A stretch of DNA of 64,000 nucleotides from Leptoclinus maculatus (Eukaryota; Chordata; Actinopteri; Perciformes; Stichaeidae). Where the stretch lies: positions 20,448,343 through 20,512,342 of the forward strand of contig JAVDOI010000009.1 in the NCBI GenBank assembly GCA_032191485.1. Direction: 5' to 3'. A model generated the notes under the pieces. It was not told the origin of the DNA. It saw only the letters and a list, made by a program, of their open reading frames with translations, and did no database searches. This document shows, in pieces, positions 49,836 to 61,769 of the stretch (positions are counted from its first letter, which is position 1; every line of letters begins with the position of its first letter). Made by a program: the position numbers and the translations under genes.

Positions 49836-51098
49836 CCTCCAGTGTGGAGTTAATACCATGGACCCGCAGGTTGGGGAACCTCCGAGTTGGAGAGGAGGAA
49901 GGGAGACAAGACAGCTCTTTGCCCAGAGTGGGGACATCTGGGACGGTGAAGACAACCTCATAGCAGTGGTGGCTCTTCAGGAAACCAGCCTGGAGAGAGA
50001 AACGACGGAGTAGAGTAAAGAGTAAAGGAGAACGTTTAAGGGGCTAACATGCTGGAAACAGCTGTCTGCTGTGGCAGAAAACAACACTCAAGAGCGCCGA
50101 CAGTGACCCAACAGTGAAGCTACACAATGAGCTGAAGCTACAAAAGCTGTGTAAAGCCGAGGGGAGCAGCAGATTCAGCTGATAATTCTCTGTAGGTTCA
50201 TCACTATGAGTGGCCCCTCTCACACTGTCACATTATTTTGACGTGCCTTGAAACAGCCCCTCTGGTTCCATGTTCTCACACCCTCACACATGGACACACC
50301 TTGACCAAGTAGCTGCCATCCTTCTCTAGGATAGCAACGAGAGTGCAGAGGTTTGACTCGTCGTCTCTCCGTGTTGGAGAGCCGGGGGACTCGTCGTCGT
50401 CAGGGAAGTGCACCCCACCGGCCTTGGAGGTGGAGCCTGGTGATGGGGTGGAAATACAGGGTTTAAATCATCTAGCAACCAAGGCAGGAACAATTACGAT
50501 GATGTGATTGAGAAGAATGGCTAAATACGAGGACCTATCTGCAACAAAGCAAAAACAGCTTTGTGTATTTGTGTAAAAAAACTGAAGATGCAAACAGAGA
50601 TGAAGGAGAGCAGATTTGAGTCAACAGAAACATCTCAATAAATGAATCTCTGAATTATCTCCCCCACTCACATTATAAGTGAGAATGTGTTGTTCTGGAG
50701 TATGCTACTATAAGGAGCTGCACAGTAAACTGTAGCCCCGTGTTGTAAGTCTAATAAAGGGAGGCTAGAGGGTGTGTTAGATCATAAAAACACACAGATA
50801 CAATGCTTTCAGGACAAAGTGCTCAACCTGTGACTTCTGACTCTTTTGTGGTGGTGCAGTCTGGTCGTACTTTGGACAACAATCTACACAAAGTCTAAAG
50901 TAATGACAAAGTGAAACAGAAATGAAGGAAGGGAGCCATCATTCTACAGCTCCGCTGCTTATTTCTGTGTATTATCGCTGACATAACCTTTTTCCACTGT
51001 TTCCTGTGGATCCCTGCATACGATGTCTCAAGTACACCAGCTAGGCTTCCAGATGTCAAATAGCTGTATGAAGGCCAAACTACAGCCAGTCAACTGTA

Positions 51099-51129
<31 letters not shown>

Positions 51130-51161
51130 GTGTCAAACCTACCTTTTCTTCCTGTTGCCAT
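49836..51161 (-). CDS. adissp: ADISSP (C20orf27) homologue, first three coding exons, copy 2
   Basis: The exons are 51161-51143, 50436-50300 and 49989-49836, with the same junctions as copy 1. The start exon encodes MATGRK, where copy 1 has MAPGRK. The remaining visible codons are the same apart from synonymous changes, which suggests constraint or recent duplication. The C-terminal exons are again not found in the 4 kb downstream, so both units carry the same partial gene and the loss, if real, predates the large duplication. The spacing to GPCR and GIMAP neighbours is preserved. Confidence 0.72.
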
Positions 51162-52200
51162 GGTAATGCGGTTAGGAATTGGGAAGTGTCAGACAATGAC
51201 TGAGAGATGTCATCACTGACCTCCAGAGTACGAGGACAGACAAAGACAAGAGAGGACAACAGAGAGAGACGGTGCCATGCCTGTGAGGTCTGACGGTTCA
51301 TAGTCTACTACAGTAAAAACTCATGTTTACAATGTTTACTGAGGTAATAGATCAAGAGAGAAGTAGAGTCATTTTCTCATAGACTTCTATACAACCAGAG
51401 GAGTCGCCCCCTGATGGACACTAGAGAGAACGCAGCTTTAAGACATGAAGCATCGGCTTCATTTTACAGAATCGGAGGTCAGGAAAGTGAAAGAGCATCA
51501 CTTGCTCATTGCCACACTGAAGGTGTCCTAAAGCAAGTCCTAACTGCTCATTGGTCAACAGATCAGACGATGGTTGTTCTTGTCAAGTTTTTAAAATCAA
51601 AAATCAAATGATGTCTTTATGAGGTGAAATCTTTAAAGTTGCAATACATTAGTGTAGTTTTAAGCTTAGTCTGTGGGTGACTAAGATGGGGAGGAACTGT
51701 AATAAGAAAGACAGACCTCTTATTTTGTAAATAGCATATGGGATGAAATGCCATTTAGATCCTGCAATAATGCATTCTTTATCAAGTTTAGATTGTTTTC
51801 ATATAATGGTACTTCTCGCTCCAAAAGGTATTTGTGAACATTTTATGTCAATACAAATCACTGACAGCTTTTCTTAGCCACAACAAGTCTCTTTGTAATC
51901 AGATGTTTCTCTCTCATAGTGTGGCTTTAATGACGTACAGTGCACTTTATTCATAACCTATTAAGTGCTGCAGAATAGATTTATTTTACATTTTTTACTT
52001 TTTTTTGTCTTTTTGGCTGCACAACTGGGAAAAGTTTTTTATATATATTGTGGATATAGAATATACTGTTACTGTATATTGGCATTTTAGCAGAACGTTT
52101 TTTTATTTACACTGCTGGCAGTGTCCCTACCAATGCGGAGACCAAACCTACGCCCTTGGTTTTAACCACTATGAAAATAAATGACATGAACACTCCTGAT
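51162..52200. other. No gene recognised
   Basis: Equivalent to 8667-9700, with a small insertion near 51595. Confidence 0.45.
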
Positions 52201-52201
52201 T

Positions 52202-52760
52202 CACTTGGACCAAAGTAAGGGGCCTGGGCCTCAAACATAGTCCCTTCATAGTCCACAGTGAAGCGAGGAGGACGTCTCCTTCATGGCTACACCTCTGCTC
52301 ACAACGCACGAGCATCCCTCCTTCTAGTACGTCACGTACTGTTTGAGCACATCGCACTTAAGGCGTGGTCGCATCATGTTAGAATGAGCCATACTGCACG
52401 CACTGACAACAATATGAAAGTGTCTCGACCGGTCAAAGCACAGACACACGAGCATCTCTCAAAGGCGCAGTGAATCTATGACCAATACGTACCGCTGAGT
52501 TCGATGTGCCGGACGTTGGAGGAGCCTCTCTACATGAACACGTTCATCTATTCATAAAACCATGGGGACACGCCGTCTGTCCCCTCACAGCACCGAACAT
52601 CTGTCCCGCTGAAGCGCTGCCACAATGAAGGCTGCTGCGTTGACCAGACAGAGAGAAGGCTCACACGTCTTTCATTTGCGCGGGCGTGTGCTTTCTCGGC
52701 GGACACGCGCATGGCATCCGTGTCTAGACTGAAATCCTTTTATTTGCACCACAGCTTTTG
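52202..52760. repeat. GC-rich 0.56-kb repeat, copy 3 of 4
   Basis: Matches 9705-10262 but shares the shorter tctagtacg variant with the copies at 15525 and 58021. Confidence 0.6.
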
Positions 52761-54350
52761 ACCAACATTATATATTTGACCTCTGTTCAACCATTCAATG
52801 CAGGAGTTAAGTGTGACAAATAAATCAACGAGGTAGGTCAATTATGCTTAGTGTTTAAAAAGAATAAACCAAACATCTCTTTATTATTCCATTGTCATTA
52901 TTTATTGCCTCATGATCAACACATGCTCACTCTTCCATGTGCTAATTAACCATCAACATCAAATATCAGAAAATAAACAGCATTAAATACATCTGTATCA
53001 ATAACCTAGAAGATAATTAACAAAGACACAGAACTAAATCTATGGTTTAAATACACGTATACTGCCATCTACTGGTAGAAAGGGTGAACACGTTTACGCT
53101 GCGTCTCCTTATACAGTCTTTATTATAATAAAACATAAAACGAATAAACATGGTATTTCTGTATTTTCGTTTTTTCGATTAAACAATAAAACAATCAATT
53201 AAAACGTACATGAACCACAATCAACATATGTTCAGTTTTCATGAAATCTGAATTATCAGAAATTTCCGTGTTTGCTTTTTGTTATTTTCCATGTTGCATT
53301 TTGTGTGTGTAGTCATTCTAATAATTTTTCAGTCTTGTCCTTCAACATTTTTACATTGTCAAACATCATATTTGTAATTCATGGCACAATTCAAAGGGCA
53401 TCAACTCATTATTTTACTCTCGCCATTGACTACGTTCATACTTTTCCCATTGTGGTCAACCAGAAGGGGCAGGACTTCGCCTCTTTAAGTCTGTGTGAAA
53501 TAAAATAAAAAAGCAAGACCAGGCAGCAACCTCCGGTTCTGAAAAGTGAAGCCAATGCAGAAGTGCCTTAAACTTGTGTCCCTCCTGTGTGAACAGTGTA
53601 ATTAGACCTAATTTATACTTTTTAATTCATAAGTTTGTGCAGAGCTCCCACTGAGCCGCAGAGATGGTTTGTGAACTTCCAACGCGTCAGGCTATAGTTG
53701 ATGGGGTTTATAGATAGACAGATTCATACCAGGACAGTATAGCGTCACATGAATGCAATAATAGGAGTACAAAATATAGAATATAAATGTCTCCCTTTTG
53801 TTTTCAGCTCTTATCTCTGAGGAGAACACAGGGAAGGTGATTTCTAGAGTAACTTTAAAACACACAAATATATGTGTGTGTGTATAAAGAACTTTTTCAT
53901 ATACGTGTCAAAGTTTAGATGAAGACTTGTGACCTTTGAACTCTTAGAACAGTTAATCATGACTTTGAAAAAGGTCTGGTCTTAATATCACATGTTTATT
54001 ACTAGATCACTTTAGCATACAAACACTTACAGCTTTACATAACTTGTGAAAAGAATACTTTGACTTACTTCAGTTTTGATATGATCTTTTAAATGTTAAT
54101 GATATGCGTACATTTAATACTATGAAAAGTTAACTTACACACTGAATACCTCCTAAAACCACATTAAAAAGAAATCATGCGTGACTACCAATAGTCTCTA
54201 GCTCTACTTAGATACATAACATTAGCTTCATTATCATTCATTCTGATTATGAAAAAAGGGAAATGTAGATTATAGTTCTGTGGATGAAATGTTTTTTTTT
54301 CATATATTATGTGTTAGCTTCTGGAGGGTTACTCTGTAGTTTAACTAACT
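52761..54350. other. 3' flank of GIMAP A', no gene recognised
   Basis: Equivalent to 10263-11853. Nothing supportable in it. Confidence 0.45.
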
Positions 54351-56620
54351 CTAAAAGAAAGATTTGACCCACTTCCAAGCTTTAACAAAAATATTACTCT
54401 CCTCAGCTTTCTTTCTGGCCTCTTTTTCATGCTTTGCCTGCAACTTTTCTCTTTCTTCTCTCAGTTCTCTGTCACGCTGTTCCTTCATTGTATTCTTGAT
54501 GTTTTCCATCTCCTTTTCTTTCTCCTCTCTATCTCTCTTTCTCTCTGCTTCTCTCTCTTTCTTCTCCCTCTCTCTCTGCTCATTCATCTGCTGCGTCTCC
54601 CTCTTCACTTCGTCCTCTCTCTCTTTCTTCTCCCTCTCACTCTCCTTATTCATCTGCTGCATCTCCCTCTTCACTTCCTCCTCTCTCTTTTTCCTCTCCC
54701 TCTCTCTCTCCTCATTCATCTGCTGCTTCTCCCTCTTTATTTCCTCCTCTCTCTCTTTCTTCTCCCTCTCTCTCTCAGCCTGGAGTCGGTCATTCATTTT
54801 CTTCATCTCTTTTTCATATTTTTCCTGTATTTTCCTCTCCAGTTTCTCTTGCTCTTTGTGTATTTGCTCTTCTTTCTCTTTCAGGATGCGTTGTTGCTCC
54901 TCTTCGATTGCCCTCTCTGCCTTTTGGAACATCTCGTTGGTGTAGTGGCTTCCTCCGTTCTTCTGGGCTATATTTCTGATCTTCTGGAGCAGCTCAGTGA
55001 CCTGAGAGCGATCCTTCAGCTTATTATTGAAGACATGGTACTGGCCATTACATCTGTCCACAAGATCCTGCAGTTCTGGGCAACCCTTCAAGAAGTCCTC
55101 AATAGATGTGTCGTCAAGGTTGTCACCATGAGTAAAGAGGACCATGCTGTATGTGTCTGCAGTCTGGCCAAAGATTTCTTGAATTCTCTGCACTGTCTGC
55201 TTTTCCTCTTCAGTGTATCTGCTCAGCCCGATGACCACCAGGAACACATGGGGTCCAGGAGCAGCATAAGAGATGCACTGGCAGAGATCTTTAGATGTTT
55301 TCTCCTCGTCAAACCTGGTGTCAAAGAGGCCCGGGGTGTCGATAACAGCAACCTGTTGTCCATCCACCTCAGCTTTGCCCTTGGAACAGTTTACAGTCAA
55401 AGAAATGGCACTGCACTTTGAGTCAAACCACTTTTGTCCCAGAATGGTGTTTCCAGTGGCACTCTTCCCAATTCCAGTCTTCCCCACCATCACTATCCTC
55501 AGCTCCTCATCATTTTTTCTGCTGCTACCTGTAGAAGAATGAGTGACATTGAATAAGACTACATCAGGTTGTACACACGTTGTACTCAATGCAACTTGTA
55601 CAGATATAGGAGAACAGAAGCATCCATTCTGCTGCTTTGACAGAGTCAATAAAGGAGTTTGTTGGAGGTTCCAATTTACAACATTTGTTGCAGACTTTCA
55701 TTTGAGACAAATAAATGTTCTCATCTGGCTTTCTCTCCATCATCTAATGTGTCTTCCATATACTGTTCAGTTCACCACTTACAGGAAAAGGCAGCAGGTC
55801 CTTTAAACTACCCCCTCTGTCAGCTGAAAGTGGAACTGCAAGGTGGAAACCTGTCCACCTATCCAGGCTGACACATTTCTTTGAGTGTGTCTAAGATTTT
55901 AAAAATAAAAATAATTCTTGATACAATAAGAAATGTTAATAATAAAACTGTTTGTTGTGGGCGACTGTAGCTTAGTGGAGCGCAGGGTCGTCCAGGATCG
56001 GCGGTTCGATCCCAGGCTCTGCTGGTTGCATGTCGATGTGTGTCCTTGGGCAAAGCACTTAACCCCAAAATTGCTTCCGTAGCTGTGCCATCAGTGTATG
56101 AATGGGTGAATAATGACAAGTATTGTGAAAGCTTCGAGTAGTCGGAAAGACTAGAAAAGTCCATTTACCATTTGTCAGTCGCATCACTTAATACATCAAA
56201 GAAAAGGCTCAACTGAACCTCCCTCCAGAAGACAACTTAACCTCCCTACCAAATAACAATACAATGACAAAAACAGAACAAATTAACTTTTGACTCAGAT
56301 TCTTAAGAACAAAAACTCCATTCATCAGACTCAACTATGGATAATTACTTTTTTTAATTTTCTGGTGATGAAGAAATTATGATTTTAAGGGAAAATGAGT
56401 ATTCCAGAAATAAAATCTGCTTACAATCTTGGTACTAAAGTCAGAAAAACTAAATGTATTTGCAGTTCTACCCAGTAAGTCTAATACAGTATTAGTTTAT
56501 AGGAGGTACAGAGGAACATTTCATATAATTAGATTCAGCAGTGAGCACTGCTATATCAACATACAATCATTTACTTTAAAACATAGAGACAGTTTCCGAC
56601 TTACCTTGGTTTCTGGCCAT
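54351..56620 (-). CDS. GIMAP/AIG1-type GTPase A' with a long coiled-coil tail
   Basis: Exon 1 is 56620-56605 (MARNQ, donor GTAAGTC) and exon 2 is 55528-54351 (acceptor cttctacag), giving 397 residues. It has G1 GKTGIGKSA, G3 DTPG, the AAPGPHVFLVVIG box and THGD. The coiled coil has three 22-residue repeats as in A, and the tail is AWKWVKSFF. It differs from A at only about six residues. Two of these (IGLSRY for IGVGRY, NNKLKD for NNKVKD) match GIMAP B instead, suggesting gene conversion. The upstream response element and TATA-like sequence are intact, so this copy is likely expressed. The SINE also lies in its intron. Confidence 0.9.
55952..56172 (+). mobile_element. tRNA-derived SINE in the GIMAP A' intron
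   Basis: The same insertion as 13455-13675, full length, with both Pol III boxes and the same flanks. Confidence 0.85.
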
Positions 56621-56733
56621 GTTTGTGTTAAAGAGTGGAGTAGATACTGCAGCTGAAGTTCAGACAGGTCAGAGTGTGTCTCCTGCAGCTCTGTTAGAAC
56701 AACCCTATATGTACTAAACCACACCCACGAATA

Positions 56734-56745
56734 GAAAGGGAAACT
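56734..56745. promoter_or_regulatory. Interferon-stimulated response element of GIMAP A'
   Basis: gaaagggaaact, 114 bp upstream of the A' start codon, in the same position as in GIMAP A. Confidence 0.6.
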
Positions 56746-56749
56746 AAAG

Positions 56750-57665
56750 CTTTTAATGAAGGTTTCGGTTATGGAATGATTTTTAATAGATGAGAATAAA
56801 TGCTAAATACAATATAGTCTTTAATCATTTTGGATAAGTATACGTCGTCTTGGCTTAACAAAGAAAGCAAGAGACAGTTATTCTAGATGAATTAATCAAG
56901 ATAGTATTACTATTAGCTTCAACAATCTCACAAGCACATTCAGTTATTACCAGAGCTTTAGTGTAGTATACATTTTAAAGTACTTTCAAATGTTTTAAAC
57001 CTTGATCCCTTTGCAAAACATCCATGAATATTGAGAAAAAAGACAATAATTTAACTATGCATACAGTCATGATAATGACTTAGTATATCACAGATAAATA
57101 TGGATATATAACCACATGCTGGCTTATTGTCACAGCGTTTCCTATAACTTAACTTCCCTTTGCAAGTTCCCTCTGTTGTTTGACTTATATTTTCTGTTTG
57201 AATTCAGCCTTTCAAAGAAGGTTTATTTAGTCTGACAGTTTGTCCTGTTCATCTGACTTCTGTATCAGGCCCTGCTGTACTTTCAGGAAAGTCCCTACAT
57301 TACACCTTAAACATTGGTCACCCCTCCCTGAGCATTTACAAGAAATGGCAGCACTTCTTTAAAGCAGCACAAAGCTCCCCCTCCCCTTCAGTATTTACAG
57401 GAAACGGAAGCAGTTCTCTTAAATTCCACGTGATATTTTGGACTTTAACTTGTTCATCAACCAATGTAATAAATTATACAACGATTAACAAGAATGACAT
57501 GATTCATAGGGCAGGGCTGCAAGACATTGTGAGGCAAGTTTATTTTATTATGACATACTATACATAAAGACAATTCAAAGTGCCTTTCAAAATGTATTAA
57601 CCACATTAACCAGAAAGTGCATCAATAGAAATTAATAGAAATTAATGTTAAAATTTGAGAAAAGA
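56750..57665. other. Upstream flank of GIMAP A', no gene recognised
   Basis: Equivalent to 14260-15170, with the same atttacaagaaatggcagc type blocks near 57340-57410. Confidence 0.4.
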
Positions 57666-57674
57666 GAGACTTAC

Positions 57675-57765
57675 AACACAGCAGATCTTTACGTTCTTTA
57701 CTGCTTGAGTACTTAAGGTTTAGTCGATTCAACATATTCACACAGAGGACATGTTGCTCTGACAT
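57675..57765 (-). CDS. Candidate small start exon of an unknown gene, copy 2
   Basis: ATG at 57765, 30 codons (MSEQHVLC, then MLNRLNLKYSSS), consensus donor GTAAGTC. It differs from 15179-15269 by one residue (M for L). Conservation of frame and donor between units is expected at this divergence, so it is weak evidence. No downstream exon identified. Confidence 0.3.
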
Positions 57766-57783
57766 CGTGCTCAGGGTGGGAAG

Positions 57784-57834
57784 GAATTCCAGTCTTCCCC
57801 ATCATCACTATCCTCAGCTCCTCATCATTTTGTT
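57784..57834 (-). pseudogene. GIMAP exon 2 fragment (51 bp), unit 2
   Basis: The same fragment as 15288-15338: acceptor, then codons to the start of the P-loop, then a break. Confidence 0.75.
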
Positions 57835-58020
57835 CTGTGTGGAAGAATAAATGAATGAATTAATTATAATTTTCATATCACCTGTTTTAACTGTGTAATT
57901 AATGCTCTCTACACCGACTGCAGCTACTGAGAAGAAAACAAACTAATATGTTTTCCTTACATTTGTGATTGTTTTAACCACTATGAAAATAAATGACATG
58001 AACACTCCTGATTCACTTGG

Positions 58021-58575
58021 ACCAAAGTAAGGGGCCTGGGCCTCAAACATAGTCCCTTCATAGTCCACAGTGAAGCGAGGAGGACGTCTCCTTCATGGCT
58101 ACACCTCTGCTCACAACGCACGAGCATCCCTCCTTCTAGTACGTCACGTACTGTTTGAGCACATCGCACTTAAGGCGTGGTCGCATCATGTTAGAATGAG
58201 CCATACTGCACGCACTGACAACAATATGAAAGTGTCTCGACCGGTCAAAGCACAGACACACGAGCATCTCTCAAAGGCGCAGTGAATCTATGACCAATAC
58301 GTACCGCTGAGTTCGATGTGCCGGACGTTGGAGGAGCCTCTCTACATGAACACATTCATCTATTCATAAAACCATGGGGACACGCCGTCTGTCCCCTCAC
58401 AGCACCGACATCTGTCCCGCTGAAGCGCTGCCACAATGAAGGCTGCTGCGTTGACCAGACAGAGAGAAGGCTCACACGTCTTTCATTTGCGCGGGCGTGT
58501 GCTTTCTCGGCGGACACGCGCATGGCATCCGTGTCTAGACTGAAATCCTTTTATTTGCACCACAGCTTTTCACCA
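58021..58575. repeat. GC-rich 0.56-kb repeat, copy 4 of 4
   Basis: Matches the copies at 9705, 15525 and 52202. Confidence 0.6.
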
Positions 58576-58824
58576 ACATTATATCTTTGACCTCTGTTCA
58601 AACATTCAATGCAGGAGTTAAGTGTGACAAATAAATCAACGAGGTAGATCAATTATGCTTAGTGTTTAAAAAGAATAAACCAAACATCTCTTTATTGTTC
58701 CATTGTCATTATGTATTGCCTCATGATCAACACATGCTCACTCTTCCATGTGCTAATTAACCATCAACATCAAATATCAGATGAAATAAACAGCATTAAA
58801 TACATCTGTATCAATAACCTAGAT

Positions 58825-59490
58825 CAGGGGTCTTCAACGTTTTTCAGCCCAAGGACCCCAAAATGATAGATGGAGCAGGGACCCCCGACTATATATATTG
58901 TATACAATTGTGTTTTATATTAAACTGGGCCTAGTGCCATGTATAAACATACCTTGTTATTGTGCATTCAATACAAATAATACACAGGTTCATATATTCA
59001 TGTTTTTATATTAAACATGTGTAAGGTACAGTGAGTAGGGTGGCCGTGCCACTGCCATTTATAAACAAACCTTGTCAGCTGATACCAATGCCAATATCAA
59101 CATTGTCTGTTAATTGCATGATAATCATGCATACAAGCTGTTCAAATTGATGTTTTCATTTTAAACATGAATGTGGAAACGAAAATGAGTGATGGCCTAT
59201 TAGTGCCACTGCCATGCATAAACATACCTGTTATCTTGCATACAATACTGAACTATTAAAATAATGGACAGATTCATGTTTTTTTTTAAACATACATGTA
59301 GAAGGACAGGTCCAGGCTAGTCTCGCGCTGTGAGTGAACCGGTGCTCAGCTTGAGAGAGCTCCTGTGTGTCGCTGAATGTGTGCATTTCTGACTGAAAGA
59401 TAACATCTTCTGCTTCCATTTATCCATTTGCTACAATATGTTGGATTCATGTTAATGTGTATTTAAAGACATTTCAATTCGTGAAAAAAA
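58825..59490. mobile_element. Probable non-autonomous hAT element, unit 2 copy
   Basis: The same insertion as 16329-16990, with the caggggtcttcaacg left end. Confidence 0.55.
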
Positions 59491-59994
59491 ACCAAATATA
59501 TATATATATAAATGTGTATAAAGAACTTTTTCATAGACGTGTCAAAGTTTAGATGAAGACTTGTGACCTTTGAACTCTTGGTACAACAGTTAATCATGAC
59601 TTTGAAAAAGGTCTGGTCTTAATATCACATGTTTATTACTAGATCACTTTAGCATACAAACACTTACAGCTTTACATAACTTGTTAAAAGAATGCTTTGA
59701 CCTACTTCAGTTTTGATATGATCTTTTAAATGTTAATGATATGCGTACATTTAATACTATGAAAAGTTAACTTACACACTGAATACCTCCTAAAACCACA
59801 TTAAAAATAAATCATGCGTGACTACCAATAGTCTCTAGCTCTACTTAGATACATAACATTAGCTTCATTATCATTCATTCTGATAATGAAAAAAGGGAAA
59901 TGTAGATTATAGTTCTGTGGATGAAATCATTTTTGTTTCATATATTATGTGTTAGCTTCTGGAGGGTTACTCTGTAGTTTAACTGCCTCAGAAA

Positions 59995-61650
59995 TCAAGA
60001 TGTGATACAGCCAGACAATTTTAGCTGTTCCTCAATTGTATTATTGATGTTTTCCATCTCCTTTTCTTTCTCCTCTCTATCTCTTGTTCTCTCTGCTTCT
60101 CTCTCTTTCCTCTCCCTCTCTCTCTCCTCATTCATCTGCTGCTTCTTCCTCTTCATTTCCTCCTCTCTCTCTTTCCTCTCCCTCTCTCTCTCAGCCTGGA
60201 GTCGGTCATTCATTTTCTTCATCTCTTTTTCATATTTTTCCTGTATTTTCCTCTCCAGTTTCTCTTGCTCTTTGTGTATTTGCTCTTCTTTCTCTTTTAG
60301 GATGCGTTGTTGCTCCTCTTCGATTGCCCTCTCTGCCTGTTGGAACATCTCTTTAGTGTAGTGGCTTCCTCTGTTCTTCTGGGCTACATTTCTGATCTTC
60401 TGGAGCAGCTCAGTGACCTGAGAGTGATCCTTCAGCCTATTATTGAAGACATGGTACTGGCCATTACATCTGTCCACAAGATCCTGCAGGTCTGAGCAAT
60501 CCTTCAAGAAGTCCTCAATAGATGTGTCTTTAAGAAGGTCACCATGAGTAAAGAGGACCATGCTGTATGTGTCTGCAGTCTGGCCAAAGAGTTCTTGAAT
60601 TCTTTGGACTGTCTGCTTTTCCTCTTCAGTGTATCTGCCCAGCTCGATGACTACCAGGAACACATGGGGTCCAGGAGCAGCATAAGAGATGCACTGGCAG
60701 AGATCTTCAGATGTTTTCTCCTTGTTATACCTGGTGTCAAAGAGGCCCGGGGTGTCGATAACAGCAACCTGTTGTCCATCCACCACAGCTTCGCCCTTGG
60801 AACAGTCTACAGTCAAAGAATTGGCACTGCACTTTGAGTCAAAGAACTTTCGTCCCAGAATGGTGTTTCCAGTGGCACTCTTCCCAGTCCCAGTCTTCCC
60901 CACCATCACTATCCTCAGCTCCTCATCATTTTTTCTGCTGCTACCTGTGTAGAAGAACGAGTGACATTGAATAAGACTACATCAGGTTGTACACACGTTG
61001 TACTCAATGCAACTTGTACAGATATAGGAGAACAGAAGCATCCATTCTGCTGCTTTGACAGAGTCAATAAAGGAGTTTGTTGGAGGTTCCAATTTACAAC
61101 ATTTGTTGCAGACTTTCATTTGAGACAAATAAATGTTCTCATCTGGCTTTCTCTCCATCATCTAATGTGTCTTCCATATACTGTTCAGTTCACCACTTAC
61201 AGGAAAAGGCAGCAGGTCCTTTAAACTACCCCCTCTGTCAGCTGAAAGTGGAACTGCAAGGTGGAAACCTGTCCACCTATCCAGGCTGACACATTTCTTT
61301 GAGTGTCTAAGATTTTTAAAATTAAAATAATTCTTGATACAATAAGAAATGTTAATAATAAAACTGTTTGTTGTGGGCGACTGTAGCTTAGTGGAGAGCA
61401 GGGTCGTCCAGGATCGGCGGTTCGATCCCAGGCTCTGCTGGTTGCATGTCGATGTGTGTCCTTGGGCAAAGCAGAAAAACTAAATGTATTTGAAGTTCTA
61501 CCCAGTAAGTCTAATACAGTATTAGTTTATAGGAGGTACAGAGGAACATTTCATATAATTAGATTCAGCAGTGAGCACTGCTATATCAACATACAATCAT
61601 TTACTTTAAAACATAGAGACAGTTTCCGACTTACCTCGGTTTCTGGCCAT
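59995..61650 (-). CDS. GIMAP/AIG1-type GTPase C', short coiled coil, different C-terminus
   Basis: Exon 1 is 61650-61635 (MARNR, donor GTAAGTC) and exon 2 is 60944-59995 (acceptor cttctacacag), giving 321 residues. The GTPase domain has GKTGTGKSA, DTPG, the AAPGPHVFLVVIE box and THGD. It is the most diverged copy in the window (RKFF, RYNKEKT, THGDLLKDT). The coiled coil has one 22-residue repeat unit and ends NNTIEEQLKLSGCITS, without the Trp-rich tail of A, A' and the broken B. It occupies the position of B in unit 1 but is intact, so B and C' are not simple copies of each other. The start exon and response element are present, so expression is plausible. Confidence 0.87.
61366..61473 (+). 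mobile_element. SINE, truncated by a deletion, in the GIMAP C' intron
   Basis: The head with both Pol III boxes is present, but after ccttgggcaaagc the sequence jumps to agaaaaactaaatg, which lies about 390 bp further on in copies A and A'. The deletion removed the SINE tail and part of the intron. Confidence 0.8.
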
Positions 61651-61755
61651 GTTTGTGTTAAAGAGTGGAGTAGATACTGCAGCTGAAGTTCAGACAGGTC
61701 AGAGTGTGTCTCTGTTAGAACAACCCCTATATGTACTAAACCACACCCACAAATC

Positions 61756-61767
61756 GAAAGGGAAACT
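61756..61767. promoter_or_regulatory. Interferon-stimulated response element of GIMAP C'
   Basis: gaaagggaaact, 106 bp upstream of the C' start codon. The base before it differs from the other copies, but the 12-bp element is identical. Confidence 0.6.
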
Positions 61768-61769
61768 AA

